Positions 1 to 6,663 of a DNA stretch of 9,350 nucleotides are shown here, one piece after another. Numbering within the stretch: position 1 is the first letter of the stretch; every line of letters begins with the position of its first letter. Both the position numbers and the translations under genes were made by a program. The DNA is from CAZPEV01 sp964585635 (GTDB taxonomy: Bacteria > Zixibacteria > MSB-5A5 > GN15 > JAAZOE01), in the NCBI GenBank assembly GCA_964585635.1, contig CAZPEV010000133.1:1-9350 (forward strand), given 5' to 3'. The notes under the pieces were generated by a model that made no database searches, was not told the origin of the DNA, and saw only the letters and a list, made by a program, of their open reading frames with translations.

Positions 1-266
1 CCCGGCAAAAGATCGCGGAGGCCATCCACTCCGGAAACCAGGTGGCCGCCGAACTCCGGGAGCACGGCCGCGAGGAGGCCAAGGAGATCATCAATCGGGC
101 CAAGGCCGAGATGGAACGCGACGTGGCCAAGGCGCGGGTCGAGCTAAAAGAAACGATCGTCGACTTGACCATCGGCGCCGCCGAAAAGATCATCGCGACC
201 AGGCTGTCCGAGCCGGAGCACCGACGGCTGGTCGCCGAATTCATCGACACGATGGAGAAGGCCTAA
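1..266 (+). CDS. atpF: ATP synthase F0 subunit b, C-terminal part (5' end cut by window)
   Basis: Subunit b forms the peripheral stalk that ties the F1 head to the membrane a/c ring so that alpha3beta3 does not spin with the rotor. About 87 residues are visible, starting in frame at base 3. The N-terminal membrane helix lies upstream of the window. What is seen is a highly charged, Ala/Glu/Lys/Arg-rich helix without prolines, as expected for the right-handed coiled coil of b. It ends in the usual C-terminal segment (IGAAEKIIATRL followed by a short amphipathic helix ending MEKA) that contacts subunit delta. The stop TAA is at 264-266, 3 bp before the delta start, so the two are probably translationally coupled. 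Identity rests on position and helix character plus the conserved AAEKII-type motif. Whether this is b or a b' paralogue cannot be decided without the upstream gene. Confidence 0.93.
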   Translation, partial: RQKIAEAIHSGNQVAAELREHGREEAKEIINRAKAEMERDVAKARVELKETIVDLTIGAAEKIIATRLSEPEHRRLVAEFIDTMEKA

Positions 267-269
267 GCC

Positions 270-818
270 ATGCTGGCACCGCAGGTGGCCAAAAAATACG
301 CGACGGCGTTGTTCCATCTCGCCCGCGACCGCGGGTTGATCGATCAGGCCTCCGACCAGTTCGCCCACCTCGACGAACTGCTCGTCGGCGATGCCACCCT
401 GGTGCAGTTCCTGTTGGCGCCGCATATCCGCCAGCAGGAGAAGACGGCGCTGCTGCGGACCGTCTTCGGCCAGCGCCTGGAGCCGCTCTTCCTCGAATTC
501 CTTCTGCTCCTGGTCGACAAGCACCGGATCGGATTTCTTCATGACATCATCATCCATTTCCGCGCGCTGGTGGCCGAAGAACGGGGTCGTATCGTCGCCC
601 GCGTCATCACGGCCGTGCCGCTGTCGGAGACCGAACGGCGCGACCTGGTCACCCGCCTTGGGCGGAAAACCGGCAAGATCGTGGAACTTGAGGAAAAGGT
701 GGAATCATCCATACTGGCCGGGATGATCGTTATCCTCAAGGATAAGATTATCGATGGTTCCGTCAGGCATAAGCTGGCGTTGTTAAAAGAAGAATTGCTG
801 AAACTTAAGGTCGCCTGA
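270..818 (+). CDS. atpH: ATP synthase F1 subunit delta
   Basis: Delta (OSCP homologue) caps the alpha3beta3 hexamer and joins it to subunit b. The protein is 182 residues, the normal length for the family. The N-terminal helical bundle starts with the typical AKKYATALFHLA segment (about residues 7-18). The C-terminal conserved block of the delta/OSCP family is at about residues 144-169 (VESSILAGMIVILKDKIIDG, then SVRHKL), with the conserved glycine-containing turn and the G-S-x-x-x-K/R-L ending. The ATG at 270 is chosen because it follows the b stop by 3 bp and has GGAGAAGG (254-261) upstream at good spacing, inside the end of atpF. A 48-bp gap with its own GAGGAG separates it from atpA. Nothing is missing or unusual. 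Confidence 0.97.
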   Translation: MLAPQVAKKYATALFHLARDRGLIDQASDQFAHLDELLVGDATLVQFLLAPHIRQQEKTALLRTVFGQRLEPLFLEFLLLLVDKHRIGFLHDIIIHFRALVAEERGRIVARVITAVPLSETERRDLVTRLGRKTGKIVELEEKVESSILAGMIVILKDKIIDGSVRHKLALLKEELLKLKVA

Positions 819-866
819 GCGCCGGCTTGTTCGGCGTGACACCGAGGCTAACGAGGAGTTGTCCAT

Positions 867-2375
867 ATGCGTCTGAATCCTGAAGAAGTCTCATCGGTCA
901 TCCAGAGAGAAATCGCCAAGTATGAGACCAAGCTGGAAATGGAGTCCGTCGGCACCATTCTTCAGGTCGGCGATGGCATCGCCCGCGTCTGGGGACTGGA
1001 TGACGTCATGATGTCGGAGCTGGTGCTCTTTCCCGGTGATGTCTCCGGCATGGTGCTCAACCTCGAAGAAGACAACGTCGGCGTCGCCATCCTGGGCAAC
1101 GACCGGGAGATCAAGGAGGGGGACACCGTCCGTCGGACCGGGCGCGTGGCGCAGGTGCCGGCCGGTGACGCCCTGGTCGGCCGCGTCATCAATCCCATCG
1201 GCGAACCCTTGGACGGCAAGGGACCGATCGTGACCGACAAGTTCCGCCTGCTCGAGGGGCACGCTCCCAACGTGGTTCAGCGCCAACCGGTCAAAGAACC
1301 GCTGCAAACCGGTCTCAAGGCGATCGATTCGATGATACCGATCGGTCGCGGCCAGCGGGAGTTGATCATCGGCGACCGGCAAACCGGCAAGACCGCCATC
1401 GCCATCGACACCATCATCAACCAAAAGGGAACCGGGGTCTTCTGCATTTACGTCGCCGTCGGCCAAAAATCCTCCAGCGTGGCCCGCGTAGTGGAGATTC
1501 TGGAGCAGCATGGCGCCATGGAATACACAACCGTGGTCTCGGCCACGGCCAACGATCCGGCCCCCCTGCAATACATCGCCCCCTACGCCGGCTGCGCCAT
1601 CGGCGAGGAATTCATGTACACCGGTCGTCACGCCGTCGTGATCTACGACGACCTCTCCAAGCAGGCGCAGTCGTATCGGCAATTATCGCTCCTGCTCCGC
1701 CGTCCGCCGGGACGCGAGGCCTATCCCGGCGATATCTTCTACTGCCATTCCCGCCTGCTGGAACGGGCGGCCAAGCTGAACGAGGAACTCGGCGGCGGCT
1801 CGCTGACCGCCCTGCCGATCATCGAAACCCAGGCCGGTGACGTCTCGGCTTACATCCCCACCAATGTTATTTCGATCACCGACGGGCAGATATACCTCGA
1901 ACCGGACCTGTTCTTCGCCGGCATCCGGCCCGCCATCAACGTCGGCATCTCCGTCTCGCGCGTCGGCGGCAACGCCCAGGCCAAAGCCATGCGCAAAGTC
2001 GCCGGATCGCTACGAATCGATCTGGCCCAGTACCGCGAGCTGGCCGGCTTCGCCCAGTTCGGATCCGACCTGGATGAGGCCACCCGACGACAATTGACCC
2101 GCGGCGAAAAGATGGTTGAGATTCTCAAGCAGGGGCAATATGTTCCGCAGTCGCTTGAGCGCCAAGTCGCGATTATCTGGACCGGCGTCAACGGGTACCT
2201 CGATGATCTCCCCACGCCGGCAATGCGAGCCTTCGAGGAACAATTTGTCGCTTATCTGCAGCAACACTATCCCGACGTCGGGCATGCCATCGCCAAGGAC
2301 AAAGTGATTTCGGATGAGACGGAAACGAAGCTCCACGAGGCGGTCAAAAAATTTAAAACCGAGTTTAAGGCATAG
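867..2375 (+). CDS. atpA: ATP synthase F1 subunit alpha
   Basis: Alpha is the regulatory nucleotide-binding subunit of the F1 hexamer and supplies the arginine finger to the catalytic beta site. Length is 502 residues, standard. The N-terminal helix that binds delta is at about 1-25, the beta-barrel at about 28-95, and the Walker A loop GDRQTGKT at 169-176. The alpha/beta family signature PAINVGISVS is at 355-364, with the arginine finger R365 immediately after it (SRVGGNAQ context). The helical C-terminal domain with AQYRELAGFAQFGSDLD follows. The motif LLLRRPPGREAYPGD, diagnostic of alpha, is also present. The ATG at 867 is preceded by GAGGAG at 853-858 with 8 bases spacing. The gene sits between delta and gamma, as in most bacterial atp operons. 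The gene is intact and certain. Confidence 0.99.
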   Translation: MRLNPEEVSSVIQREIAKYETKLEMESVGTILQVGDGIARVWGLDDVMMSELVLFPGDVSGMVLNLEEDNVGVAILGNDREIKEGDTVRRTGRVAQVPAGDALVGRVINPIGEPLDGKGPIVTDKFRLLEGHAPNVVQRQPVKEPLQTGLKAIDSMIPIGRGQRELIIGDRQTGKTAIAIDTIINQKGTGVFCIYVAVGQKSSSVARVVEILEQHGAMEYTTVVSATANDPAPLQYIAPYAGCAIGEEFMYTGRHAVVIYDDLSKQAQSYRQLSLLLRRPPGREAYPGDIFYCHSRLLERAAKLNEELGGGSLTALPIIETQAGDVSAYIPTNVISITDGQIYLEPDLFFAGIRPAINVGISVSRVGGNAQAKAMRKVAGSLRIDLAQYRELAGFAQFGSDLDEATRRQLTRGEKMVEILKQGQYVPQSLERQVAIIWTGVNGYLDDLPTPAMRAFEEQFVAYLQQHYPDVGHAIAKDKVISDETETKLHEAVKKFKTEFKA

Positions 2376-2386
2376 TCACGGCAGCT

Positions 2387-3247
2387 ATGGCGACGCTACG
2401 AGTCATTCGCAAACGCATCCGCTCGGTTATCTCGACGCGGCAGATTACCAATGCCATGAAGATGGTCGCGGTGGCCCGCTTGCGCAAAGCGCAGACGCAA
2501 GCCGAGCAGTCGCGGCCGTATGCCGAACGGATGACCGAAATGCTGCAGGCCTTGTCGGCCGCGGCCAGCGAGCAGTTGTCACATCCCTTCTTCGAACGGC
2601 GCCAGGTGAAAAAGCAAACGCTGGTGCTGGTGACTTCCGACCGCGGCCTGTGCGGCGCCTTCAACTCCAACCTTATCCGACAGGCCCAACTCTGGCTGGA
2701 GGCGCGCCGACCGGAACAGGTCGCGTTGCTCTGCGTCGGCCGCCGGGGATACCGCCATTTTCGCCGCCGGCCCTGGCCGATCACCGGCGCCTACAACGAA
2801 TTCAACGGCCGGTTGAACTTCCCCATGGTCCGCTCCCTGGTGGCGGAATTGACAAACCGCTACCTGACCGGCCAGACCGATGAGATTTATGTCCTGTACA
2901 CCAAGTTCCATAGCCTGGCCAGGGTGACTGTGACGCTGGAAAAATATCTTAATATCGATCGTCCCGAAAGCGCCGGACGTGCGGCGGGGAATTTTATTTT
3001 CGAGCCCGACCCGGACAACGTCTTTGCCGACCTGCTGCCGCGCTACGCCATGATACGGCTGCAGGCGGCGCTGGCCGACTCGTTTGCCTCCGAGCAGGCC
3101 ACGCGGATGCTGGCCATGACCATGGCCACCGACAACGCCGACGAAATGATCGATGCCCTCACCCTGCAATTCAACAAAGCCCGCCAGGCGGCCATCACCA
3201 AGGAAATTTTGGAGGTCGTCGGCGGCGCCGAGGCGCAAACGGCATAA
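2387..3247 (+). CDS. atpG: ATP synthase F1 subunit gamma
   Basis: Gamma is the central rotor shaft that turns inside alpha3beta3 and transmits c-ring rotation to the catalytic sites. At 286 residues it has the usual length. The N-terminal coiled-coil helix is recognisable from MATLRVIRKRIRSVIST and ITNAMKMVAVARLRKAQ (residues 1 to about 37). A Rossmann-like middle domain contains TLVLVTSDRGLCGAFNSN (about residues 77-94, the conserved SDRGLCG element). The C-terminal helix ends in the gamma signature ITKEILEVVGGAEA at 270-283. The ATG at 2387 lies 11 bp after the alpha stop and has no clear Shine-Dalgarno sequence (the intervening bases are TCACGGCAGCT), so it probably relies on translational coupling with atpA. 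The protein looks complete. Confidence 0.98.
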   Translation: MATLRVIRKRIRSVISTRQITNAMKMVAVARLRKAQTQAEQSRPYAERMTEMLQALSAAASEQLSHPFFERRQVKKQTLVLVTSDRGLCGAFNSNLIRQAQLWLEARRPEQVALLCVGRRGYRHFRRRPWPITGAYNEFNGRLNFPMVRSLVAELTNRYLTGQTDEIYVLYTKFHSLARVTVTLEKYLNIDRPESAGRAAGNFIFEPDPDNVFADLLPRYAMIRLQAALADSFASEQATRMLAMTMATDNADEMIDALTLQFNKARQAAITKEILEVVGGAEAQTA

Positions 3248-3290
3248 CGGAGGCCGACACAAACGCATGAGTAGGCGGAGATGAAATAGC

Positions 3291-4703
3291 ATGGCCCAAA
3301 ACATCGGAAAAATAGTACAGGTAATCGGACCGACGGTTGACTGCGAGTTCGATTCGGACAAGTTGCCCAGCATTCTTAGTGCCCTGAAGATTGTCGATAA
3401 GGAACGCGGCCTCGACCTGACGGTCGAAGTGTCCAACCACATCGGCGACAACCTCGTCCGCTGCGTCGGGCTGGCCTCGACCGATGGCTTGGTCCGGGGC
3501 ATGCCGGTCATCGACACCGGCGGGCCGATTACCGTCCCGGTGGGACTATGCTGCTTGGGCCGCCTCTTCAACCTCCTGGGCGACACGATCGACACGCTGG
3601 ATAAAATTCCGGACAACAACCTCCGCTATCCCATCCATCGACCCAGCCCCGGCTTTGAGGAACAGGTGACCAAACCCGAGATGTTTGAGACCGGCATCAA
3701 GGTCATCGACCTCCTGCAGCCGTACTCCAAAGGAGGTAAAGTCGGCCTTTTCGGCGGCGCCGGCGTCGGCAAGACGGTCATCATCCAGGAACTAATCCAC
3801 AACATCGCCACCGAGCATGGCGGCTATTCCGTCTTCTGCGGCGTGGGGGAACGGACCCGTGAGGGAAACGATCTTTGGCTGGACATGAAACACTCCGGCG
3901 TCCTGGCCAAGACGGCCCTGGTCTTCGGCCAAATGAACGAACCCCCCGGCGCCCGTCTGCGGGTGGGCCTCTCCGGCCTGACCATGGCCGAATATTTTCG
4001 CGACGAGGAGCATCAGGACGTGCTCCTCTTCATTGATAACATCTTCCGCTTCGTCCAGGCCGGTTCGGAAGTCTCCGCCCTGCTGGGACGGATGCCCTCG
4101 GCGGTGGGATACCAGCCGACCCTGGGGACCGAGATGGGCGCGCTTCAGGAACGGATCACTTCGACCACGGCCGGCTCGATCACCTCGGTACAGGCGATCT
4201 ATGTCCCCGCCGACGACCTGACCGACCCCGCCCCGGCCACCACCTTCTCGCATCTGGACGCCACCACCGTGCTGTCGCGCCAAATCTCCGATCTGGGCAT
4301 CTATCCCGCCGTCGATCCCCTGGATTCGACCTCCCGCATCCTCGACCCGATCATCGTCGGCCAGGAGCATTACGACACCGCCCGCCGGGTGCAGGTCGTC
4401 CTGCAGCGCTACAAAGACCTGCAGGATATTATCGCCATCCTCGGCATGGAAGAGCTTTCGGAGGAGGACCGCCTGTCGGTTTCTCGCGCCCGCAAGATTC
4501 AGCGCTTCCTGTCGCAGCCGTTCTTCGTGGCCGAGGTGTTCACCGGCAAGCCGGGGAAGTATGTCAAGGTCGAGGATACGATCAAGGGGTTCAAGAAGAT
4601 CATCGACGGCGAAATGGATGACATCCCCGAGCAGGCCTTCTACATGGTCGGCCCGGTCGAGGAAGTGTACGAAAACCACGAACGGATGAAACGCGGGGCC
4701 TGA
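3291..4703 (+). CDS. atpD: ATP synthase F1 subunit beta (catalytic)
   Basis: Beta carries the catalytic sites that make ATP from ADP and phosphate. The protein is 470 residues, normal for the family. Walker A GGAGVGKT is at 155-162, the catalytic glutamate E187 lies in GERTREGND (186-194), and Walker B LLFID ends at D249. The family signature PAVDPLDSTS is at 339-348 and the DELSEED lever is present as EELSEED at 387-393, so all catalytic elements are intact. The start ATG at 3291 follows GGCGGAG (3274-3280) at 10 bases and gives the canonical MAQNIGKIVQVIGPTVDCEF beginning. One mild oddity is the segment before the nucleotide-binding domain. It reads GLCCLGRLFNLLGD, with two adjacent cysteines where most beta subunits have small or threonine residues before LGR. 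The stop overlaps the epsilon start by one base (TGATG). Confidence 0.99.
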   Translation: MAQNIGKIVQVIGPTVDCEFDSDKLPSILSALKIVDKERGLDLTVEVSNHIGDNLVRCVGLASTDGLVRGMPVIDTGGPITVPVGLCCLGRLFNLLGDTIDTLDKIPDNNLRYPIHRPSPGFEEQVTKPEMFETGIKVIDLLQPYSKGGKVGLFGGAGVGKTVIIQELIHNIATEHGGYSVFCGVGERTREGNDLWLDMKHSGVLAKTALVFGQMNEPPGARLRVGLSGLTMAEYFRDEEHQDVLLFIDNIFRFVQAGSEVSALLGRMPSAVGYQPTLGTEMGALQERITSTTAGSITSVQAIYVPADDLTDPAPATTFSHLDATTVLSRQISDLGIYPAVDPLDSTSRILDPIIVGQEHYDTARRVQVVLQRYKDLQDIIAILGMEELSEEDRLSVSRARKIQRFLSQPFFVAEVFTGKPGKYVKVEDTIKGFKKIIDGEMDDIPEQAFYMVGPVEEVYENHERMKRGA

Positions 4704-5104
4704 TGTTCCACCTGGCGCTTGTCACACCGGAGAGAATCGTCTACGAAGATGATGTGCTGTCGGTGATTGCCCCGGGGTCGCAGGGATATCTGGGACTATT
4801 GTCGAACCACGCGCCGATCATCACCTCGCTGCGACCGGGGAAGCTAACCGTCAAGACGCACGATGGGAAAGAAATTCACTTTGCCGTCTCCGGCGGCTTT
4901 CTCGAAAACGTCGCCAATCAATGCACCGTGCTGGCCGACGCCGCTGAGTTTGCGGAACAGATTGATGTCGAGCGGGCCAGGAGAGCCTTGGATCGGGCCC
5001 GGCAACGCCTCCGCGACAAGGCCGGCAACATCGACATTCCCCGCGCCCGCGCGGCCCGCGGACGGGCGAAGAACCGCCTGTCGATCGTCCCCGGCAGATC
5101 TTAA
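4703..5104 (+). CDS. atpC: ATP synthase F1 subunit epsilon
   Basis: Epsilon binds the foot of gamma on the c-ring and, through its movable C-terminal helices, can inhibit ATP hydrolysis. The protein is 133 residues, typical. The N-terminal beta-sandwich (about residues 1-85) opens with FHLALVTPERIVYEDDV and contains the family block GYLGLLSNHAPIITSLRPG and the VSGGFLE strand. A helix-turn-helix C-terminal domain rich in Arg and Ala (about 90-127: ERARRALDRARQRL and the following segment) is present, so this is the full two-domain form. The ATG shares its A with the beta stop codon (TGATG at 4701-4705), indicating tight coupling to atpD. This is the last gene of the operon in the window; the TAA is at 5102-5104. 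Identity is secure from sequence and position. Confidence 0.97.
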   Translation: MFHLALVTPERIVYEDDVLSVIAPGSQGYLGLLSNHAPIITSLRPGKLTVKTHDGKEIHFAVSGGFLENVANQCTVLADAAEFAEQIDVERARRALDRARQRLRDKAGNIDIPRARAARGRAKNRLSIVPGRS

Positions 5105-5170
5105 GTTCTTGTGCTGTAAGCAAGCCTGTACTGACGGATTCCAATGAGACAGGCAAAGCTTCCCGCATAA

Positions 5171-5193
5171 ATCACCATTAGATCAGTGGTGAT
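5171..5193 (+). terminator. Possible hairpin end of the atp transcript
   Basis: ATCACCA (5171-5177) pairs perfectly with TGGTGAT (5187-5193) around a 9-base loop, 67 bases after the atpC stop. Position fits a terminator or 3'-end-stabilising stem for the atp operon. There is no U tract after it (GCGATC-type, mixed sequence), and the stem is AT/GC mixed, so it is at best a weak or Rho-assisted stop. Confidence 0.3.
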
Positions 5194-5227
5194 CGCAACT
5201 CCGCCCCCTATTATATATAGGAGCGGC

Positions 5228-5267
5228 AAGCTCCACAGACTGAAGCTGTAAGTTCCACAGACTGAAG
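5228..5267. repeat. Direct repeat pair, 18-base units, 22-base period
   Basis: AAGCTCCACAGACTGAAG (5228-5245) is repeated as AAGTTCCACAGACTGAAG (5250-5267), with one mismatch and a 4-base spacer (CTGT). The identical core is TCCACAGACTGAAG. It lies in non-coding sequence downstream of the ATP synthase operon. Two copies only; it could be a small tandem duplication or paired protein-binding sites. Confidence 0.8.
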
Positions 5268-5347
5268 AAGATGACGGGAGAGGATGAAAAAATGAACGAA
5301 CGAACCCATTTAGGCGTAAGCCAATAATTGCCTATGACTTGAAAGTC

Positions 5348-5366
5348 TCCGGGAAATCAGCCCGGA
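5348..5366 (-). terminator. Hairpin over the stop codon of the last exosortase-locus gene
   Basis: TCCGGG (5348-5353) pairs with CCCGGA (5361-5366) around a 7-base loop that contains the TGA stop (minus strand) of the 5357-5986 gene. On the minus strand it is followed by GACTTTC, a weak T-containing run but not a true U tract. A weak terminator or 3'-end stem for the minus-strand transcript is possible. Confidence 0.35.
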
Positions 5367-5986
5367 ATCCTTCGGCTCGACGATAGTGATAGAAACGATC
5401 GAAGGCAAAAAATCAGCCAGAGCGCCAACGGCAGAAAGGGATCGATGATGCGCCGGTTCAGCTCCAGCGTCCACCACCACCACCAGTTCCAACTGAGGCT
5501 GTACGCTACCAGCGCCGGGAATTGACGATGCAACTCCTTGGTCAAAACCCAATGACTATTCTTGGCGAAAATCATCAGGTCGCACAGGTGCCACACTATG
5601 ATGATGGCCGGTGCGATGAGAAAAAATCGCAGGCGGGCCTTGGGCGAGACGAAAAGAATGGTCGCCAGGCCGAGCGCCCCCCACAGCGCCAGATTGTACG
5701 ACACCAGATCAGTCGGGCGGGTGCCGCTTTGCTCGTATCGCCCCTTTTCGACGACCCCATCCATGACCGGCATCCGCACCGTGACTTTGAAATCGGGTCC
5801 ATCCACGGCAATCCGGTACGATGCGTCGGAGAATTCGACCGCATTCGCCAAAGTCTCCGATACCCCCGCGATAAGGCGGCTGTACGATGGAAGCATCTTC
5901 CCCCAGGCCCACGCCGCCGGCAGGTAGCAGAGGCCGAACATGGCCACGACCAGAATGATTCTAATCGGCGGCGACAAACTTCTCAT
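5357..5986 (-). CDS. Multi-pass membrane protein, probable exosortase H-associated protein
   Basis: The protein is 209 residues if started at the ATG at 5986. It has about four hydrophobic segments: near residues 9-29 (ILVVAMFGLCYLPAAWAW), about 100-115, about 120-142 (FFLIAPAIIIVWHLCDLMIF) and about 176-195. A soluble stretch at about 32-98 between the first two is probably extracytoplasmic. It matches in size, topology and position the membrane protein known to accompany exosortase H. Its function is not established and I see no catalytic motif. A striking run of five tryptophans (W168-W172, preceded by W166-N167) sits just before the last membrane segment. The frame is open further upstream, with ATGs at 5995 and 6040, but those starts overlap the exosortase gene more. 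At 5986 the overlap is already 26 bases and no strong Shine-Dalgarno is visible, so the start is uncertain. Overlap with the upstream gene implies coupled translation and a shared role. Confidence 0.72.
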   Translation of the reverse strand: MRSLSPPIRIILVVAMFGLCYLPAAWAWGKMLPSYSRLIAGVSETLANAVEFSDASYRIAVDGPDFKVTVRMPVMDGVVEKGRYEQSGTRPTDLVSYNLALWGALGLATILFVSPKARLRFFLIAPAIIIVWHLCDLMIFAKNSHWVLTKELHRQFPALVAYSLSWNWWWWWTLELNRRIIDPFLPLALWLIFCLRSFLSLSSSRRIPG

Positions 5987-6512
5987 ACCAGACATACCAA
6001 TAGGCCGCCCCCAACGCGATAATAACAAACTCCCAGACATAGAGATGCATCGTGCTGAAAAGGAAAGCCGATGTTGTCCCGGCGTACCATAGGGTAATGA
6101 TACGGATATAATTGAGTGTCATCACCAATACCACCGCCAGCGCCAGCCCGATCAGCTTGGACGTCCATCGGGCCGGCACCGCCGCCACTCCGGCCAGGAC
6201 AATCGCCAGGGCATAGATGCCGTTGCACCCCTCGGCGATATCCACCCCGAAGCTTGGACTGGAGATGGAGGTACCGGAGCAGATCACACCCTCACTGCCA
6301 AGGAGATGGAGCGCCGCCGCCGAAGACCAGGCCAAAAACCGATTGAAAGGGATAATGATATGAAAATAAACCGGCTTGATCATGGTCACGGTGAAAAGGG
6401 CGAGTAACGTCACGCCGAAGACCATATAGATTCTGAAAAGACGTCGGCGCAGTGTCTTCTTCTGATGCGGCGAATCATTACCAGCGTCGATTCGCGAATG
6501 TCCACGCCTCAT
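5961..6512 (-). CDS. xrtH: Exosortase H (IPTL-CTERM-specific transpeptidase/protease)
   Basis: Exosortases are integral inner-membrane cysteine enzymes that recognise a short C-terminal motif plus helix on exported proteins and cleave or transfer them. XrtH is the type paired with IPTL-CTERM signals. With the ATG at 6512 the protein is 183 residues. The catalytic set expected for the family is visible: C96 in AEGCNGIYAL, R137 in NYIRIITLWY and H156 in TMHLYVWEF, each placed at the edge of a membrane segment. Hydrophobic segments lie at about residues 28-46, 98-113, 117-133 and 156-176. A basic N-terminus (KKTLRRRLFR) precedes the first helix. The start ATG at 6512 is chosen over the TTG at 6515 because AAGGGG (6518-6523) lies 5 bases upstream. 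A good promoter lies directly upstream (6550-6579). An IPTL-type substrate is encoded two genes upstream, which supports the H subtype. Confidence 0.9.
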   Translation of the reverse strand: MRRGHSRIDAGNDSPHQKKTLRRRLFRIYMVFGVTLLALFTVTMIKPVYFHIIIPFNRFLAWSSAAALHLLGSEGVICSGTSISSPSFGVDIAEGCNGIYALAIVLAGVAAVPARWTSKLIGLALAVVLVMTLNYIRIITLWYAGTTSAFLFSTMHLYVWEFVIIALGAAYWYVWYEKFVAAD

Positions 6513-6517
6513 CAAAT

Positions 6518-6523
6518 CCCCTT
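6518..6523 (-). promoter_or_regulatory. Ribosome binding site of xrtH
   Basis: AAGGGG on the minus strand, 5 bases before the ATG at 6512. It supports that ATG rather than the adjacent TTG at 6515, which would leave only two bases of spacing. Confidence 0.6.
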
Positions 6524-6549
6524 GGTGTCGGAAGAATCCATTCGCCGTG

Positions 6550-6579
6550 AATATAACTGACGCAGCGGTCGATGGTCAA
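6550..6579 (-). promoter_or_regulatory. Sigma-70-like promoter for xrtH
   Basis: On the minus strand TTGACC (6574-6579, five of six matches to TTGACA) and TATATT (6550-6555, five of six to TATAAT) are separated by 18 bases. The predicted start of transcription is near 6543, giving a leader of about 30 bases before the ATG at 6512 that contains the AAGGGG ribosome site. Position, element quality and spacing agree, so xrtH and its downstream partner can probably be transcribed separately from the substrate gene. Sigma specificity in this organism is unknown. Confidence 0.6.
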
Positions 6580-6595
6580 GCATGATGCCTACACC

Positions 6596-6621
6596 ATCCG
6601 GGCGGCTGATGCCGCCCGGAT
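6596..6621 (-). terminator. Strong 11-bp perfect hairpin between the small membrane gene and the xrtH promoter
   Basis: ATCCGGGCGGC (6596-6606) and GCCGCCCGGAT (6611-6621) form an uninterrupted GC-rich 11-bp stem with a TGAT loop. It lies 42 bases after the stop of the 60-residue gene and just upstream of the xrtH -35 element. This is the position of a terminator for the upstream transcript. On the minus strand it is followed by GGTGTAGG rather than a U run, so it may act with Rho, protect the 3' end of the substrate mRNA, or attenuate read-through into xrtH. Confidence 0.5.
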
Positions 6622-6663
6622 TGAGATGATGTTCACGCGATCAGCCCAGCGGCTAAGGCGCGA

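Larger units (their letters stand above)
5105..5356. other. Convergent intergenic region between atpC and the exosortase locus
   Basis: This 252-bp gap lies between two converging transcripts. It contains a 7-bp hairpin (5171-5193), an AT-rich TATATATA patch (5211-5219), a near-perfect pair of 18-base direct repeats (5228-5267), and a GC-rich hairpin at its right edge (5348-5366). No convincing gene is seen. An 11-codon frame (5292-5327, MNERTHLGVSQ) has a purine-rich upstream stretch but is too short to support. No stem followed by a U tract is visible in either direction, so the transcription stop for the atp operon is not obvious. Confidence 0.6.

Noticed and set aside
891..1682. 263-codon open frame on the minus strand inside atpA
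   Set aside because: It lies fully opposite a certain ATP synthase gene, reads as His/Gly/Asp-rich low-information sequence, and is the expected by-product of high-GC codon use.
2579..3619. 346-codon open frame on the minus strand across atpG and the start of atpD
   Set aside because: It overlaps two certain genes and the gap between them, and shows no domain or ribosome site.
3792..4679. 295-codon open frame on the minus strand inside atpD
   Set aside because: Antisense by-product of the atpD codon pattern; the translated sequence is compositionally odd and unrelated to any family I know.
5210..5215. Perfect TATAAT on the minus strand
   Set aside because: No -35 element at suitable distance, and it would drive transcription antisense into atpC; it is part of a simple TATATATA patch.
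5292..5327. 11-codon frame (MNERTHLGVSQ) with a purine-rich upstream stretch after atpC
   Set aside because: Too short to distinguish from chance and with no partner gene to control downstream on the plus strand.
5522..6022. 166-codon plus-strand frame opposite the XrtH-associated gene
   Set aside because: It is rich in Arg/His/Gln/Pro with no hydrophobic core, whereas the minus-strand frame encodes clear membrane segments and overlaps xrtH in operon fashion.
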